A DNA stretch of 14,450 nucleotides from an uncultured Pseudomonadota bacterium (GCA_903902945.1 CAIUWU010000242.1:1-14450), one strand, 5' to 3'. Shown: positions 4,675 to 12,106, numbered from the stretch's first letter. Notes: generated by a model not told the origin, from the letters alone. Translations and numbers: made by a program.

Positions 4675-4941
4675 ATGCCCGCACCAAACGACCAAGCCGC
4701 CCCAAAATTCACTCCTCCTCACCTTCGGGCTTTTTGCACATTTTTTGTGCAATGCAATTGCAAATTGAAAGTTTAGACCGGTTTAATCCAGGCTTGGTGG
4801 GCAGTGGAGGGTAGGTTTTATCAAATGGAATTTTGGCGCAATTTGAATTCTAGCGGTGATTTCTGAAATGGCTAAACCGCCAATTTACCGCCAAACACAA
4901 AAATGATTTTTTAAAAATTCCTTATTTATCAAGGAGTTATG
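4675..4941. other. Gene-free spacer between prophage module and tRNA-Ser
   Basis: No open frame here looks coding. The spacer holds a perfect inverted repeat TTGCACA (4734-4740) / TGTGCAA (4746-4752) with a 5-nt loop, an AT-rich stretch, and the tRNA 3' flank. If this is a prophage end, the attachment region should lie here or inside the tRNA 3' end. No repeat of the tRNA end is visible elsewhere in the window. Confidence 0.6.
4913..4935 (-). terminator. Weak candidate terminator of tRNA-Ser
   Basis: On the minus strand TCCTT-GATAAAT-AAGGA (4935-4919) is followed by a short T run (4917-4913). The stem is only 5 bp, so this is tentative. Confidence 0.35.
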
Positions 4942-5029
4942 TGGCGGAGAGAAAGGGATTCGAACCCTTGATACGTTGCCGTATACACACTTTCCAGGCG
5001 TGCGCCTTCGACCGCTCGGCCATCTCTCC
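4942..5029 (-). tRNA. tRNA-Ser (anticodon GGA)
   Basis: On the minus strand the acceptor GGAGAGA (5029-5023) pairs with TCTCTCC (4952-4946), followed by discriminator G and an encoded CCA (4944-4942). The D-arm reads TGGCCGAGCGG. The anticodon GGA is complementary to + strand 4993-4995 and sits in loop CTGGAAA. A long variable arm, TACGGCAACGTA, marks the class II serine tRNA. The T-arm reads GGGTTCGAATCCC. The length of 88 nt is normal for tRNA-Ser. It decodes UCC and UCU. Its 3' end points at the prophage DNA, the usual geometry for a tRNA used as integration site. Confidence 0.95.
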
Positions 5030-5053
5030 ACTGCAATGATTAGCGGGCTGCGC

Positions 5054-5082
5054 AGAATAATGTAAAAGCCAGCGGATTGCAA
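5054..5082 (-). promoter_or_regulatory. tRNA-Ser promoter with GC-rich discriminator
   Basis: On the minus strand TTGCAA (5082-5077) and TATTCT (5059-5054) are 17 bp apart, followed by GCGCAGC. A GC-rich discriminator just after the -10 is typical of stringently controlled stable RNA promoters. The leader would be about 18 nt. Confidence 0.5.
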
Positions 5083-5120
5083 TCGCAGATAAGTCAAAAT
5101 CAGAAAAATCAAATAAAACT

Positions 5121-5148
5121 TTGCAAAAATAGTGCCTGTTTTTATAAT
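5121..5148 (+). promoter_or_regulatory. rpsF operon promoter
   Basis: TTGCAA (5121-5126) and a consensus TATAAT (5143-5148) are separated by 16 bp. The expected start near 5155 leaves a leader of about 79 nt before rpsF. It is divergent from the tRNA-Ser promoter. Confidence 0.7.
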
Positions 5149-5182
5149 GGCCGGCTTTTGAGGCTATTGGTCTCATTCCCTT

Positions 5183-5215
5183 GCTTCACCATCCGTGCTG
5201 ATGGGAAGCTTTTTT
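5183..5215 (+). promoter_or_regulatory. rpsF leader hairpin, terminator-like, candidate S6:S18 site
   Basis: GCTTC (5183-5187) pairs with GAAGC (5205-5209), and CCATC (5189-5193) with GATGG (5200-5204), leaving one bulged A and loop CGTGCT. Six T follow at once, so this looks like an attenuator before rpsF. A CCG triplet at 5193-5195 lies at the stem-loop junction. Leaders of rpsF bound by the S6:S18 complex carry an exposed CCG mimicking 16S rRNA. Function here is inferred. Confidence 0.5.
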
Positions 5216-5233
5216 AAACCGTAAGGAGCAATC

Positions 5234-5656
5234 ATGCGACATTATGAAATCGTCTTCTTGGTACACCCTGATCAAAGCGCTCAGGTTCCTGCCATGATTG
5301 AACGTTATAAATCCACTGTAGAAGAAGCGGCTGGCAAAGTTCACCGTTTAGAAGATTGGGGCCGCAGACATCTGGCTTATCCAATCAAAAAAATCCACAA
5401 AGCTCATTACGTTCTGATGAACATCGAATGTGACCAAGCGACTTTAGACGAACTGGAAAGCGGTTTTCGTTTCAATGATGCAATTCTGCGCAGCCTGACT
5501 TTGCTGCAAAAAGAAGCAATCACTGCACCTTCAGCAATCGCACTGAGCGGCAACGATGGTCAAAAAGCCAACAGCCGCGTCAAAGAAGAAGTTGAAGAAG
5601 ACCAGGATGAAGTAGCCACTGACGAAGTGGTTGCTGAAGAATCTGACGCTGAATAA
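5234..5656 (+). CDS. rpsF: 30S ribosomal protein S6
   Basis: The 140-residue protein opens MRHYEIVFLVHPDQ, the canonical S6 start, with the S6 ferredoxin-like fold over residues 1-97 (LEDWGRRHLAYPIKKIHKAH, then FRFNDAILRSLTL). S6 binds 16S rRNA in the platform of the small subunit as a heterodimer with S18, encoded next. The C-terminal tail of about 40 residues is highly acidic (KEEVEEDQDEVATDEVVAEE), longer than the core fold requires. In E. coli the S6 C-terminus receives extra glutamates from RimK. The start has AAGGAG seven bases upstream. The gene heads the operon behind a strong promoter and a hairpin leader that may give autogenous control. Confidence 0.97.
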   Translation: MRHYEIVFLVHPDQSAQVPAMIERYKSTVEEAAGKVHRLEDWGRRHLAYPIKKIHKAHYVLMNIECDQATLDELESGFRFNDAILRSLTLLQKEAITAPSAIALSGNDGQKANSRVKEEVEEDQDEVATDEVVAEESDAE

Positions 5657-5679
5657 TCCTACTGAAACGAGAGAACCTA

Positions 5680-5910
5680 ATGGCACGTAACAATATTAGA
5701 CGTAAAAAAGGCTGCCGCTTCAGCGGTGAAGATGCAATCGTCATCGATTATAAAGATGTAGATTTGCTGGGCGAGTATGTTACCGAAACCGGCAAAATCA
5801 TCCCAAGCCGTATCACCGGTACCAGTGCGAAATATCAAAGACAGTTGACTGCTGCCATCAAGCAAGCACGTTTTCTGGCGCTGATGCCTTTCTGCGACGC
5901 ACATAAATAA
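5680..5910 (+). CDS. rpsR: 30S ribosomal protein S18
   Basis: The 76-residue basic protein starts MARNNIRRKKGCRFSGED and contains DVDLLGEYVTETGKIIPSRI, then TGTSAKYQRQLTAAIKQARF and LALMPFCDAH, the conserved S18 core and C-terminus. S18 partners S6 on the small-subunit platform. It begins 23 bases after rpsF, with GAGAG upstream. The priB gene that lies between these two in E. coli is absent. The length is normal for the family. Confidence 0.97.
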   Translation: MARNNIRRKKGCRFSGEDAIVIDYKDVDLLGEYVTETGKIIPSRITGTSAKYQRQLTAAIKQARFLALMPFCDAHK

Positions 5911-5929
5911 AGACCAGCAGGGGAAAGGC

Positions 5930-6838
5930 GTGCAATTTCTGGCAGCCTTCATCATGAAAGGCAGAATGCAGGCAATCATGATTGCTTCTGCATTTGCTTT
6001 GTTGTCATTAGCCTTTCCTCCTGTGAGTATCGTAAGTTCAGCTGCGGTTGCCTTGGTAACTTTAAGGCACGGCAGTAAAGAAGGTCTGTGGATTCTGGCT
6101 TGTGCTTCTCTGGCCGCCGCTGTTTTAAGTGCGGTGGTGATGGGCAATTATCAGTTTGCGCTGTTGTATGGCGTGATTCTGTGGACACCCGTCTGGCTGG
6201 TTGCGTCGGTTCTTAGAACCAGTCGCAACTTGGCAACGGCTATTGAAACGGCTGTATTACTGGCTCTAGCGGTGATTCTGGCGTTTTACTTGTATCAGCC
6301 TGACCCCGCCCTGTTCTGGAGACAAATTCTGGAGCAGATGCTGCAAGCCATGCAGGGCGCCAATCCGGATGTATCGTCGGAAACCATGACTCAGTCGGCC
6401 GATGTGTTTGCACATTACATGACTGGCGGTGTGGCGGCGGGTTCCTTATTCGGCTTGTTGTTCGGGCTGTTTCTGGGGCGAGGCTGGCAGGCCAGTCTAT
6501 ATAACCCGGGTGGTTTCAAGCAGGAATACCTGAGTTTGAAAGCCCATAAGTCGCTGGCGCTGGCAAGCTTGTTGCTGTGCGTTCTGGGTGGGTTAGCGAG
6601 TGGTTTGATAGCTGAGATCTGCTGGAATCTAGTGATGGTACTGTTTGTACTGTATACCGTTCTGGGTGCCTCGGTTTTGCATACCGCGTTTGCCGGCATG
6701 AACTCAGCACGTTTCATGGTGCCGTTTTTATATGCAACCTTGCTGATCATTCCGCATGTGATGGTGTTGGTGGCCATTCTCGGTGTACTGGATACCGGTC
6801 TGGACTTACGGTCTAAATTCAAATCAAACGGGGCATAA
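5930..6838 (+). CDS. DUF2232 polytopic membrane protein
   Basis: This GTG-start frame of 302 residues has GGGG (5920-5923) six bases before the start. An alternative ATG at 5954 (MKGRMQAIM) is possible. Hydrophobic segments lie at about 15-42, 53-71, 75-92, 104-121, 169-185, 209-227, 232-250 and 266-288, suggesting an inner-membrane protein with about eight spans. Location between rpsR and rplI, the hydrophobic pattern and the length fit the DUF2232 (YybS-like) proteins found at this locus in many gammaproteobacteria. The biochemical role is not known. The C-terminus ends in a short basic tail (LRSKFKSNGA). rplI starts 46 bases downstream, so they are probably co-transcribed. Confidence 0.82.
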   Translation: MQFLAAFIMKGRMQAIMIASAFALLSLAFPPVSIVSSAAVALVTLRHGSKEGLWILACASLAAAVLSAVVMGNYQFALLYGVILWTPVWLVASVLRTSRNLATAIETAVLLALAVILAFYLYQPDPALFWRQILEQMLQAMQGANPDVSSETMTQSADVFAHYMTGGVAAGSLFGLLFGLFLGRGWQASLYNPGGFKQEYLSLKAHKSLALASLLLCVLGGLASGLIAEICWNLVMVLFVLYTVLGASVLHTAFAGMNSARFMVPFLYATLLIIPHVMVLVAILGVLDTGLDLRSKFKSNGA

Positions 6839-6884
6839 GCTCCTAATTTTTTCGGCACTGGCCGAGTTTATAGAGGAAAAAAAG

Positions 6885-7331
6885 ATGGATGTTATTTTGC
6901 TAGAAAAAATAGCTAACCTGGGCAACTTAGGGGACAAAGTAACTATCAAAAATGGTTATGGCAGAAACTACCTGATCCCACAAGGCAAAGCGGCGCCTGC
7001 CACACCTGCAAAAATCAAAGAATTTGAAGAGCGCCGTGCCGAACTGGAAAAACAAGCCGCTGACAAACTGGCTGCTGCGACTGCTCGTGGCGAAGCTCTG
7101 AGCAAGCTGACTATCGTTATCAAACACAAAACCGGTGACGAAGGCCGTCTGTTTGGTTCAGTGGGTACTCATACCATCGCTGATGCCATTACTGCTGCCG
7201 GTATTCAAGTAAGCAAACACGAAGTGCGTCTGCCTAACGGTGTGATTCGTCAAACTGGCGAATACAACATCGCTATCAACCTGCACACTGATGTGGTTGT
7301 CACTCTGCCCGTTACGATTGCGGCCGAGTAA
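6885..7331 (+). CDS. rplI: 50S ribosomal protein L9
   Basis: The start is ATG 6885, preceded by GAGG at 6873-6876. The longer open frame upstream runs back into the DUF2232 gene and lacks family similarity. The 148-residue product begins MDVILLEKIANLGNLGDKV, then KNGYGRNYLIPQGKA, the N-terminal rRNA-binding domain with its glycine-rich loop. The long central helix runs from about 40 to 75 (KIKEFEERRAELEKQAADKL). The C-terminal domain has GRLFGSVGTHTIADAI and the conserved NGVIRQTGEYNI. L9 binds 23S rRNA at the base of the L1 stalk and helps keep the reading frame. Length is as in E. coli. Confidence 0.97.
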   Translation: MDVILLEKIANLGNLGDKVTIKNGYGRNYLIPQGKAAPATPAKIKEFEERRAELEKQAADKLAAATARGEALSKLTIVIKHKTGDEGRLFGSVGTHTIADAITAAGIQVSKHEVRLPNGVIRQTGEYNIAINLHTDVVVTLPVTIAAE

Positions 7332-7337
7332 AGCATC

Positions 7338-8282
7338 ATGATTATCGTAACCGGGGGTGCCGGCTTCATTGGCAGTAATCTGGTTCTGGGCCTCAATGCC
7401 CGCGGTTACGATGACATTCTGGTGGTTGATCACCTGAAACAAGGCGTCAAATACCGCAATCTGGTCGAGTGCAAGATCGCCGATTATCTTGACCGTGATA
7501 CTTTTTTGCAGCGTCTGCAGCAGGGTGACTTCGTCAATCAACAGATTGAAGCCATTTTTCATCAGGGTGCCTGTTCCACCACTACCGAGTGGGATGGTCA
7601 GTACATGATGACCAACAATTATGAATACAGCAAAATCCTGTTTCATTATTGCCAGCAACACCATATCCCGTTTATCTATGCTTCGAGTGCTGCCGTGTAT
7701 GGCGGTAATCAGCAGTTCAGGGAAGCTTTGGCTTATGAGTCACCGCTCAATGTCTATGGCTATTCCAAATTCCAGTTCGATCAGTATCTGCGCCAACATC
7801 AGCATAATCTGCGCTCTCAGGTGGTTGGTCTGCGGTATTTCAATGTCTATGGCCCGCGTGAAGCCCATAAAGGCAGTATGGCCAGTGTTGCGTTTCATCT
7901 GAACAATCAGCTGAAAGACGGCGATGAAATTCGCTTGTTTGAAGGTTGCGATGGTTATGAGCATGGCGAACAGCGGCGCGATTTCGTGTATGTTGGCGAT
8001 GTGGTCGATATTAATCTGTGGTTTCTGGATAATCCGTCGGTTTCCGGTATTTACAATTGCGGTACCGGTCGCAGTCAGACTTTCAATGATGTTGCCCATG
8101 CGGTGATTGCTTATCATCAGCGCGGTGCCATCCGCTATATTCCTTTTCCCGAGCATCTGAAAGGTTGCTATCAAAGCTTCACCGAAGCCAATCTCGAGCA
8201 TCTGCGTAGCGCAGGTTGTCAGCATCAGTTCAAAACCGTCGAGCAAGGTGTGGCGATGTATATGGAATGGTTGAACCGCTAA
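7338..8282 (+). CDS. hldD: ADP-L-glycero-D-manno-heptose 6-epimerase
   Basis: The 314-residue enzyme converts ADP-D-glycero- to ADP-L-glycero-beta-D-manno-heptose, the last step of heptose precursor synthesis for lipopolysaccharide inner core, in the cytoplasm. It is a short-chain dehydrogenase/reductase-type epimerase: the TGGAGFIGSN Rossmann loop at residues 5-14 binds NADP, and HQGACSTTTEWDG lies at 75-87. The catalytic set matches the E. coli numbering exactly: S116, Y140, K144 and K178. The C-terminal domain has EGCDGYEHGEQRRDFVYVGD. It starts six bases after rplI without a good Shine-Dalgarno sequence, so coupling to rplI is likely. That placement is unlike E. coli, where hldD begins a heptose/LPS operon. 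Confidence 0.96.
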   Translation: MIIVTGGAGFIGSNLVLGLNARGYDDILVVDHLKQGVKYRNLVECKIADYLDRDTFLQRLQQGDFVNQQIEAIFHQGACSTTTEWDGQYMMTNNYEYSKILFHYCQQHHIPFIYASSAAVYGGNQQFREALAYESPLNVYGYSKFQFDQYLRQHQHNLRSQVVGLRYFNVYGPREAHKGSMASVAFHLNNQLKDGDEIRLFEGCDGYEHGEQRRDFVYVGDVVDINLWFLDNPSVSGIYNCGTGRSQTFNDVAHAVIAYHQRGAIRYIPFPEHLKGCYQSFTEANLEHLRSAGCQHQFKTVEQGVAMYMEWLNR

Positions 8283-8550
8283 AGCGCAGACCGGCTGCCT
8301 GAGCTCAAGGCTGGGCGTGGTTGCAGAATAATCATGGTGTGCGAGCCTTGAACAATCTGTGCGCCTGTGCCGATCAGCAAAAGGTCGCATCCAGCCCCTC
8401 AGCGATTCGCCAAAGCCTTACTCCCTTGAGCTAACTATTTTTAAAAACCGTGAAATAGCCTCGGTAGTCATTTCTGGCAAAAACCTTAATCCTTGCAGCT
8501 TGATTAGCCTGCGCTTATCCTTAGCGGACTTTTTGCCAAGGAGCGCACAA
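8283..8550. other. hldD-ppsA intergenic region with overlapping inverted repeats
   Basis: These 268 bp have no convincing gene. TCAAGGCT (8305-8312) is the exact complement of AGCCTTGA (8344-8351). AGCTCAAGG (8302-8310) is the exact complement of CCTTGAGCT (8424-8432). The two pairings share bases and exclude each other, as in an RNA switch or looped operator. I see no clean sigma-70 promoter. The ppsA Shine-Dalgarno AAGGAG is at 8538-8543. Confidence 0.45.
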
Positions 8551-10941
8551 ATGACCGATTATCAATATATTCGCTGGTTCAATGAATTAGGTATTAACGA
8601 TATTCCGCTGGTGGGAGGTAAGAATGCCTCGCTAGGCGAAATGTACCGCGAACTGGCGACGCAGGAGGTCAAGGTTCCCAATGGTTTTGCGATTACCGCA
8701 GAAGCCTATCATTACATGCTGGATCAGGCTGGGGTCTGGCCGAAGCTGCATCAGTTGCTGGATACGGTAGATGCCGATGATGTCAATGATCTGGCCTGGC
8801 GTGCTCAGCAGGCCCGTGATCTGGTTTATGGTGCTCCGCTGCCGGCCGATCTGCAGCAGGAAATCCTCAGTGCGTTTCAACAGCTCGAACAGCAATATTC
8901 CGAACAGCTGACGGTAGCGGTGCGCAGTTCCGCCACGGCAGAAGATTTACCGACAGCCAGTTTTGCCGGTCAGCAGGATACCTACCTGAATATCCGTGGC
9001 GGCGATACCTTGCTGGATGCCTGCAAGCGCTGTTTTGCCAGTCTATTTACCGACCGGGCGATTCATTACCGTATCGATCAAGGCTTTGATCATTTCAAAA
9101 TCGGACTGTCGATTGGGGTGATGAAAATGGTGCGCTCCGATCTGGCGGCTAGTGGTGTGATGTTCTCACTGGATACCGAATCGGGATTTCAGGATACCGT
9201 ATTCATTACCGGCGCTTATGGCTTGGGGGAAAACGTGGTGCAGGGCGCTGTCGATCCTGATGAGTTTTATGTGCACAAGCCCACTTATCAGCAGGGCTAT
9301 CGCAGTGTCCTGAGACGTACATTAGGTGCCAAGAAAATCAAAATGATTTACAGCCGTGGTCATACCCGTGAAGCCACGCATAACGTGGTGACTACGGTCA
9401 GCGAACGGCAGCAGTACTGTATCAGCGATGCCGAAGTCTTAAAGCTGGCTGACTATGCCTTGAAGATTGAACAGCATTATGGCCGGCCTATGGATATGGA
9501 ATGGGCCAAAGACGGTCTGGACGGAGAGCTGTATATCGTGCAGGCTAGACCGGAAACCGTCGCTTCGCAGCGTAGCGGTCAGGTGCTGGAACATTACCAG
9601 CTGAATCAGAGCGGGGATGTGATCGTCAAAGGTCATGCGGTTGGCAGCAAAATTGCCGTTGGTAAAGCCCGAGTCATTAATAGCGTGGCGGAGTTGGGTT
9701 TATTCAAGCCCGGTGAAGTGCTGGTTGCCGATATGACTACGCCCGACTGGGAGCCGGTGATGAAAACCGCTGCCGCGATTGTCACCAACCGTGGTGGTCG
9801 TACCTGCCATGCCGCGATTATTGCCCGCGAACTGGGGGTGCCTGCGGTGATTGGCTGCGAAAATGCCACACAAGCCATCGTCAGTGGCAGCGATGTGACG
9901 GTGTCCTGTGCCGATGGTGATGTTGGAAAGGTCTATCAAGGTTTGCTGGATTTTGAAATTCAGCGCAGCGATTTAAGCGATTTTCAGCGTCCTAAAACCA
10001 AGGTGATGCTCAATTTGGGTAACCCGGAACTGGCGTTCAAACACAGTTTCTTGCCCAATGATGGTGTCGGGCTGGCGCGGATGGAATTCATCATCAGCGA
10101 ATACATCAAGGCGCATCCGATGGCGCTAATTCATCCCGAACAAGTCACCGACAGTAAAGAGCGCGATCAACTGAAGGCTTTGACTGCCGGATACAGCCAG
10201 CCCCAGGAGTTTTTCATTCAGCGTCTGGCCGAAGGGGTTGGCACCATTGCCGCAGCGTTTTATCCCAAGCCGGTGGTGGTGAGAATGTCGGATTTCAAAA
10301 CCAACGAATATGCCTCCTTACTAGGCGGTCGCTGGTTCGAGCGCAGTGAAGCCAATCCGATGATCGGCTTTCGCGGTGCATCGCGTTACAGCCATCCCGA
10401 TTATGCCGAAGGTTTTGCACTGGAATGCGCAGCGATGAAACGGGTTCGGGAAGTGATGGGTCTGAGTAATGTGATTCTGATGATTCCGTTCTGCCGCCGC
10501 GAAGCCGAAGCCATTAAAGTGCTGGAGTACATGGCGCAGCTGGGTCTGAAGCGCGGCGAGCAGGGGCTGGAAATTTATGTCATGTGCGAAATTCCCAATA
10601 ACGTGATTCAGATTGATGCGTTTGCCCGTCATTTTGACGGTTTCTCGATTGGCTCCAACGATTTGACCCAGTTGACACTCGGTGTAGACCGGGATTCGGA
10701 AATTGTGGCTGATGATTTTGACGAGCGCGATCCGGGGGTCAAAACCATGATCAAAATGGCAGTTGATGGTGCCAGACGTAATGGTCGCCACTCAGGGTTG
10801 TGCGGTCAGGCGCCTTCGGATTATCCGGAAATGGCCGAATATCTGGTGGAAATTGGTATTGATTCGATCAGTCTCAATCCGGATACCGTGCTGCAGACTA
10901 CCCAGCGGATTTTGGCTTTGGAGCAGCGTCTGGGACGTTAA
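8551..10941 (+). CDS. ppsA: Phosphoenolpyruvate synthase
   Basis: ATG 8551 follows AAGGAG by seven bases, giving 796 residues against 792 in E. coli. The enzyme makes PEP, AMP and phosphate from pyruvate and ATP and feeds gluconeogenesis. The order is: N-terminal ATP-grasp domain at about 1-350 (GGKNASLGEM, VRSSATAEDLPTASFAGQQD, and GAYGLGENVVQGAVDPDEF); phosphohistidine swivelling domain at about 375-465 with TNRGGRTCHAAIIARELGVP, carrying H420 and a neighbouring Thr of the kind modified by the PpsR regulator; and a C-terminal PEP/pyruvate barrel from about 480 with GFRGASRY, IGSNDLTQLTLGVDRDS and SGLCGQAPSDYPE, where C751 is the catalytic cysteine. No ppsR is visible beside it, although that gene is often divergent from ppsA. 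The long leader suggests its own regulation. Confidence 0.97.
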   Translation: MTDYQYIRWFNELGINDIPLVGGKNASLGEMYRELATQEVKVPNGFAITAEAYHYMLDQAGVWPKLHQLLDTVDADDVNDLAWRAQQARDLVYGAPLPADLQQEILSAFQQLEQQYSEQLTVAVRSSATAEDLPTASFAGQQDTYLNIRGGDTLLDACKRCFASLFTDRAIHYRIDQGFDHFKIGLSIGVMKMVRSDLAASGVMFSLDTESGFQDTVFITGAYGLGENVVQGAVDPDEFYVHKPTYQQGYRSVLRRTLGAKKIKMIYSRGHTREATHNVVTTVSERQQYCISDAEVLKLADYALKIEQHYGRPMDMEWAKDGLDGELYIVQARPETVASQRSGQVLEHYQLNQSGDVIVKGHAVGSKIAVGKARVINSVAELGLFKPGEVLVADMTTPDWEPVMKTAAAIVTNRGGRTCHAAIIARELGVPAVIGCENATQAIVSGSDVTVSCADGDVGKVYQGLLDFEIQRSDLSDFQRPKTKVMLNLGNPELAFKHSFLPNDGVGLARMEFIISEYIKAHPMALIHPEQVTDSKERDQLKALTAGYSQPQEFFIQRLAEGVGTIAAAFYPKPVVVRMSDFKTNEYASLLGGRWFERSEANPMIGFRGASRYSHPDYAEGFALECAAMKRVREVMGLSNVILMIPFCRREAEAIKVLEYMAQLGLKRGEQGLEIYVMCEIPNNVIQIDAFARHFDGFSIGSNDLTQLTLGVDRDSEIVADDFDERDPGVKTMIKMAVDGARRNGRHSGLCGQAPSDYPEMAEYLVEIGIDSISLNPDTVLQTTQRILALEQRLGR

Positions 10942-10965
10942 TCGCCAACCTTATTCCTTATCGTG

Positions 10966-10995
10966 TTGTTTAACCGGATCAGCATCGCGTAAAAT
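10966..10995 (+). promoter_or_regulatory. Candidate promoter for the secreted protein gene
   Basis: TTGTTT (10966-10971) and TAAAAT (10990-10995) are separated by 18 bp, ending 35 bases before the next start codon. Both hexamers are near consensus but the match is not exceptional. Confidence 0.4.
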
Positions 10996-11030
10996 TCCGC
11001 CACTTTGACTAAAGAGCGTGGAGTAGGACG

Positions 11031-11420
11031 ATGAAACAATGCTTGTTAATGGTACTGGTGCTGTTTTCCGGTTGGGTAATGGCGGCCGATGAAACTGCTG
11101 GCGATGAGTGGAATGACACCCAGTTAAAAGAAGAAACGATTCAAAAGATTCAGCAGGCCCAATTCAACTATAAAAAATGCGTGGTCGACACCATGCGGAA
11201 ACCCGAATATGCAAAACTCGAAAGCCGTAATGCAACCGATGTGGTGATTAGAGACTGTGAACCGGTACTGGCGGAAATGCGCAAGGTTTATACCGACGTC
11301 GAAGTGCCGGGTGTTATTGCCGACCGTCATTTGAAAAAGTTGCGTATCCAGGTTACCCGCAAAGTACTGCAAGAACTGATGTATATCGAAGCCGCCAAGA
11401 AGGCCGGCGCGCAACCCTGA
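11031..11420 (+). CDS. Small exported protein of unknown function
   Basis: The 129-residue protein has a Sec signal peptide: MKQ, a hydrophobic core CLLMVLVLFSGWV, and a likely cleavage after AMA-like VMA before ADETAG (about residue 18/19). It has no lipobox. The mature part of about 110 residues is charged and helical, with two cysteines (in KKCVVDTM and RDCEPVLAEM) about 25 residues apart that could form a disulphide in the periplasm. The C-terminus, LRIQVTRKVLQELMYIEAAK, is a strong helix. I do not recognise the family. It follows ppsA by 89 bases with a possible promoter of its own, and a hairpin follows its stop. Confidence 0.8.
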   Translation: MKQCLLMVLVLFSGWVMAADETAGDEWNDTQLKEETIQKIQQAQFNYKKCVVDTMRKPEYAKLESRNATDVVIRDCEPVLAEMRKVYTDVEVPGVIADRHLKKLRIQVTRKVLQELMYIEAAKKAGAQP

Positions 11421-11426
11421 TCTCAG

Positions 11427-11450
11427 CACCGGCGTGAGCCGGTGTCTTCT
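11427..11450 (+). terminator. Hairpin, possible weak terminator
   Basis: CACCGGC (11427-11433) and GCCGGTG (11438-11444) form a perfect 7-bp stem closed by the GNRA tetraloop GTGA. The tail TCTTCT is T-rich but interrupted, so termination may be partial. It separates the exported protein gene from the DUF2760-Hsp70 pair. Confidence 0.5.
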
Positions 11451-11467
11451 AACCTATAACTATCTTG

Positions 11468-12106
11468 ATGAATAACTTACCTATTGATTTAACGTTGCAA
11501 CCAACCACTCTCGATTTATGGCATGTCGGTCTGGCGGGAGTTGCAGCTTTGTTTCTGTTGCTGTTTATGATTGCGCTGATTGGCTGGCTGGCTGCCAGAC
11601 GGCGCGCTAGAAAGCCCGTAAAACCCGAAATTAAAGTGGTTGAAAAACGGGTTGAAGTCGAAAAAATCGTTGAAGTTGAAAAGCGGGTTCAGGCTCCTGC
11701 ACCGGAACCGATTATCCTGAAACAGGCTACTGACGATGCGGCCTTGCAACTGCTGGCAATTCTGCAAAAAGAAGCCAGATTCATTGATTTTGTCAATGAA
11801 AACATGACCGCGTACAGCGATGCCGATATCGGCGCGGCAGCCAGAATCGTCCATCAAGGATGCAGCAAAGCTTTGCAAGAGCATTTTGTGATCGCGCCGG
11901 TCAGCACCGATGCCGAAGGCAGTCGTCTGACGCTGAATCCGGGCTTCGATGCGGCAGCATTCCGTTTAACCGGCAACATCGTTGGTGAGGCGCCGTTCCA
12001 GGGTGTGCTGATCCACAAAGGCTGGAAAATTACCCGTGTCGATCTGCCCAAACTAACCGAAGGTCATGATCCCTCAATTATTGCTCCGGCGGAGGTTGAA
12101 CTTTAA
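11468..12106 (+). CDS. DUF2760 membrane-anchored protein, Hsp70 partner
   Basis: I use ATG 11468 and not the TTG immediately before it, giving 212 residues. One membrane segment lies at about 20-43 (VGLAGVAALFLLLFMIALIG), followed by a basic stop (AARRRARKPVK), so the bulk should be cytoplasmic. Residues 54-75 are a repetitive charged helix of alternating Val and Lys/Glu (VVEKRVEVEKIVEVEKRVQ), a probable coiled coil. The C-terminal domain, about 85-205, with LLAILQKEARFIDFVNENM, RIVHQGCSKAL and PFQGVLIHKGWKITRVDLP, matches what I know of DUF2760. Its stop overlaps the Hsp70 start by one base (TAATG), implying fixed co-expression. I infer that it tethers or recruits the Hsp70 at the membrane. 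Confidence 0.82.
   Translation: MNNLPIDLTLQPTTLDLWHVGLAGVAALFLLLFMIALIGWLAARRRARKPVKPEIKVVEKRVEVEKIVEVEKRVQAPAPEPIILKQATDDAALQLLAILQKEARFIDFVNENMTAYSDADIGAAARIVHQGCSKALQEHFVIAPVSTDAEGSRLTLNPGFDAAAFRLTGNIVGEAPFQGVLIHKGWKITRVDLPKLTEGHDPSIIAPAEVEL

Noticed and set aside
6783..6884. Longer N-terminus for L9
   Set aside because: It overlaps the DUF2232 gene; L9 begins at MDVILLE, with GAGG upstream of 6885.
7740..8390. 216-codon minus-strand frame opposite hldD
   Set aside because: Antisense shadow of a confidently identified enzyme gene.
8359..8550. 64-residue N-terminal extension of PEP synthase
   Set aside because: The family starts at the MTDYQYIRWF-type opening; the extension lacks similarity and ATG 8551 has AAGGAG at ideal spacing.
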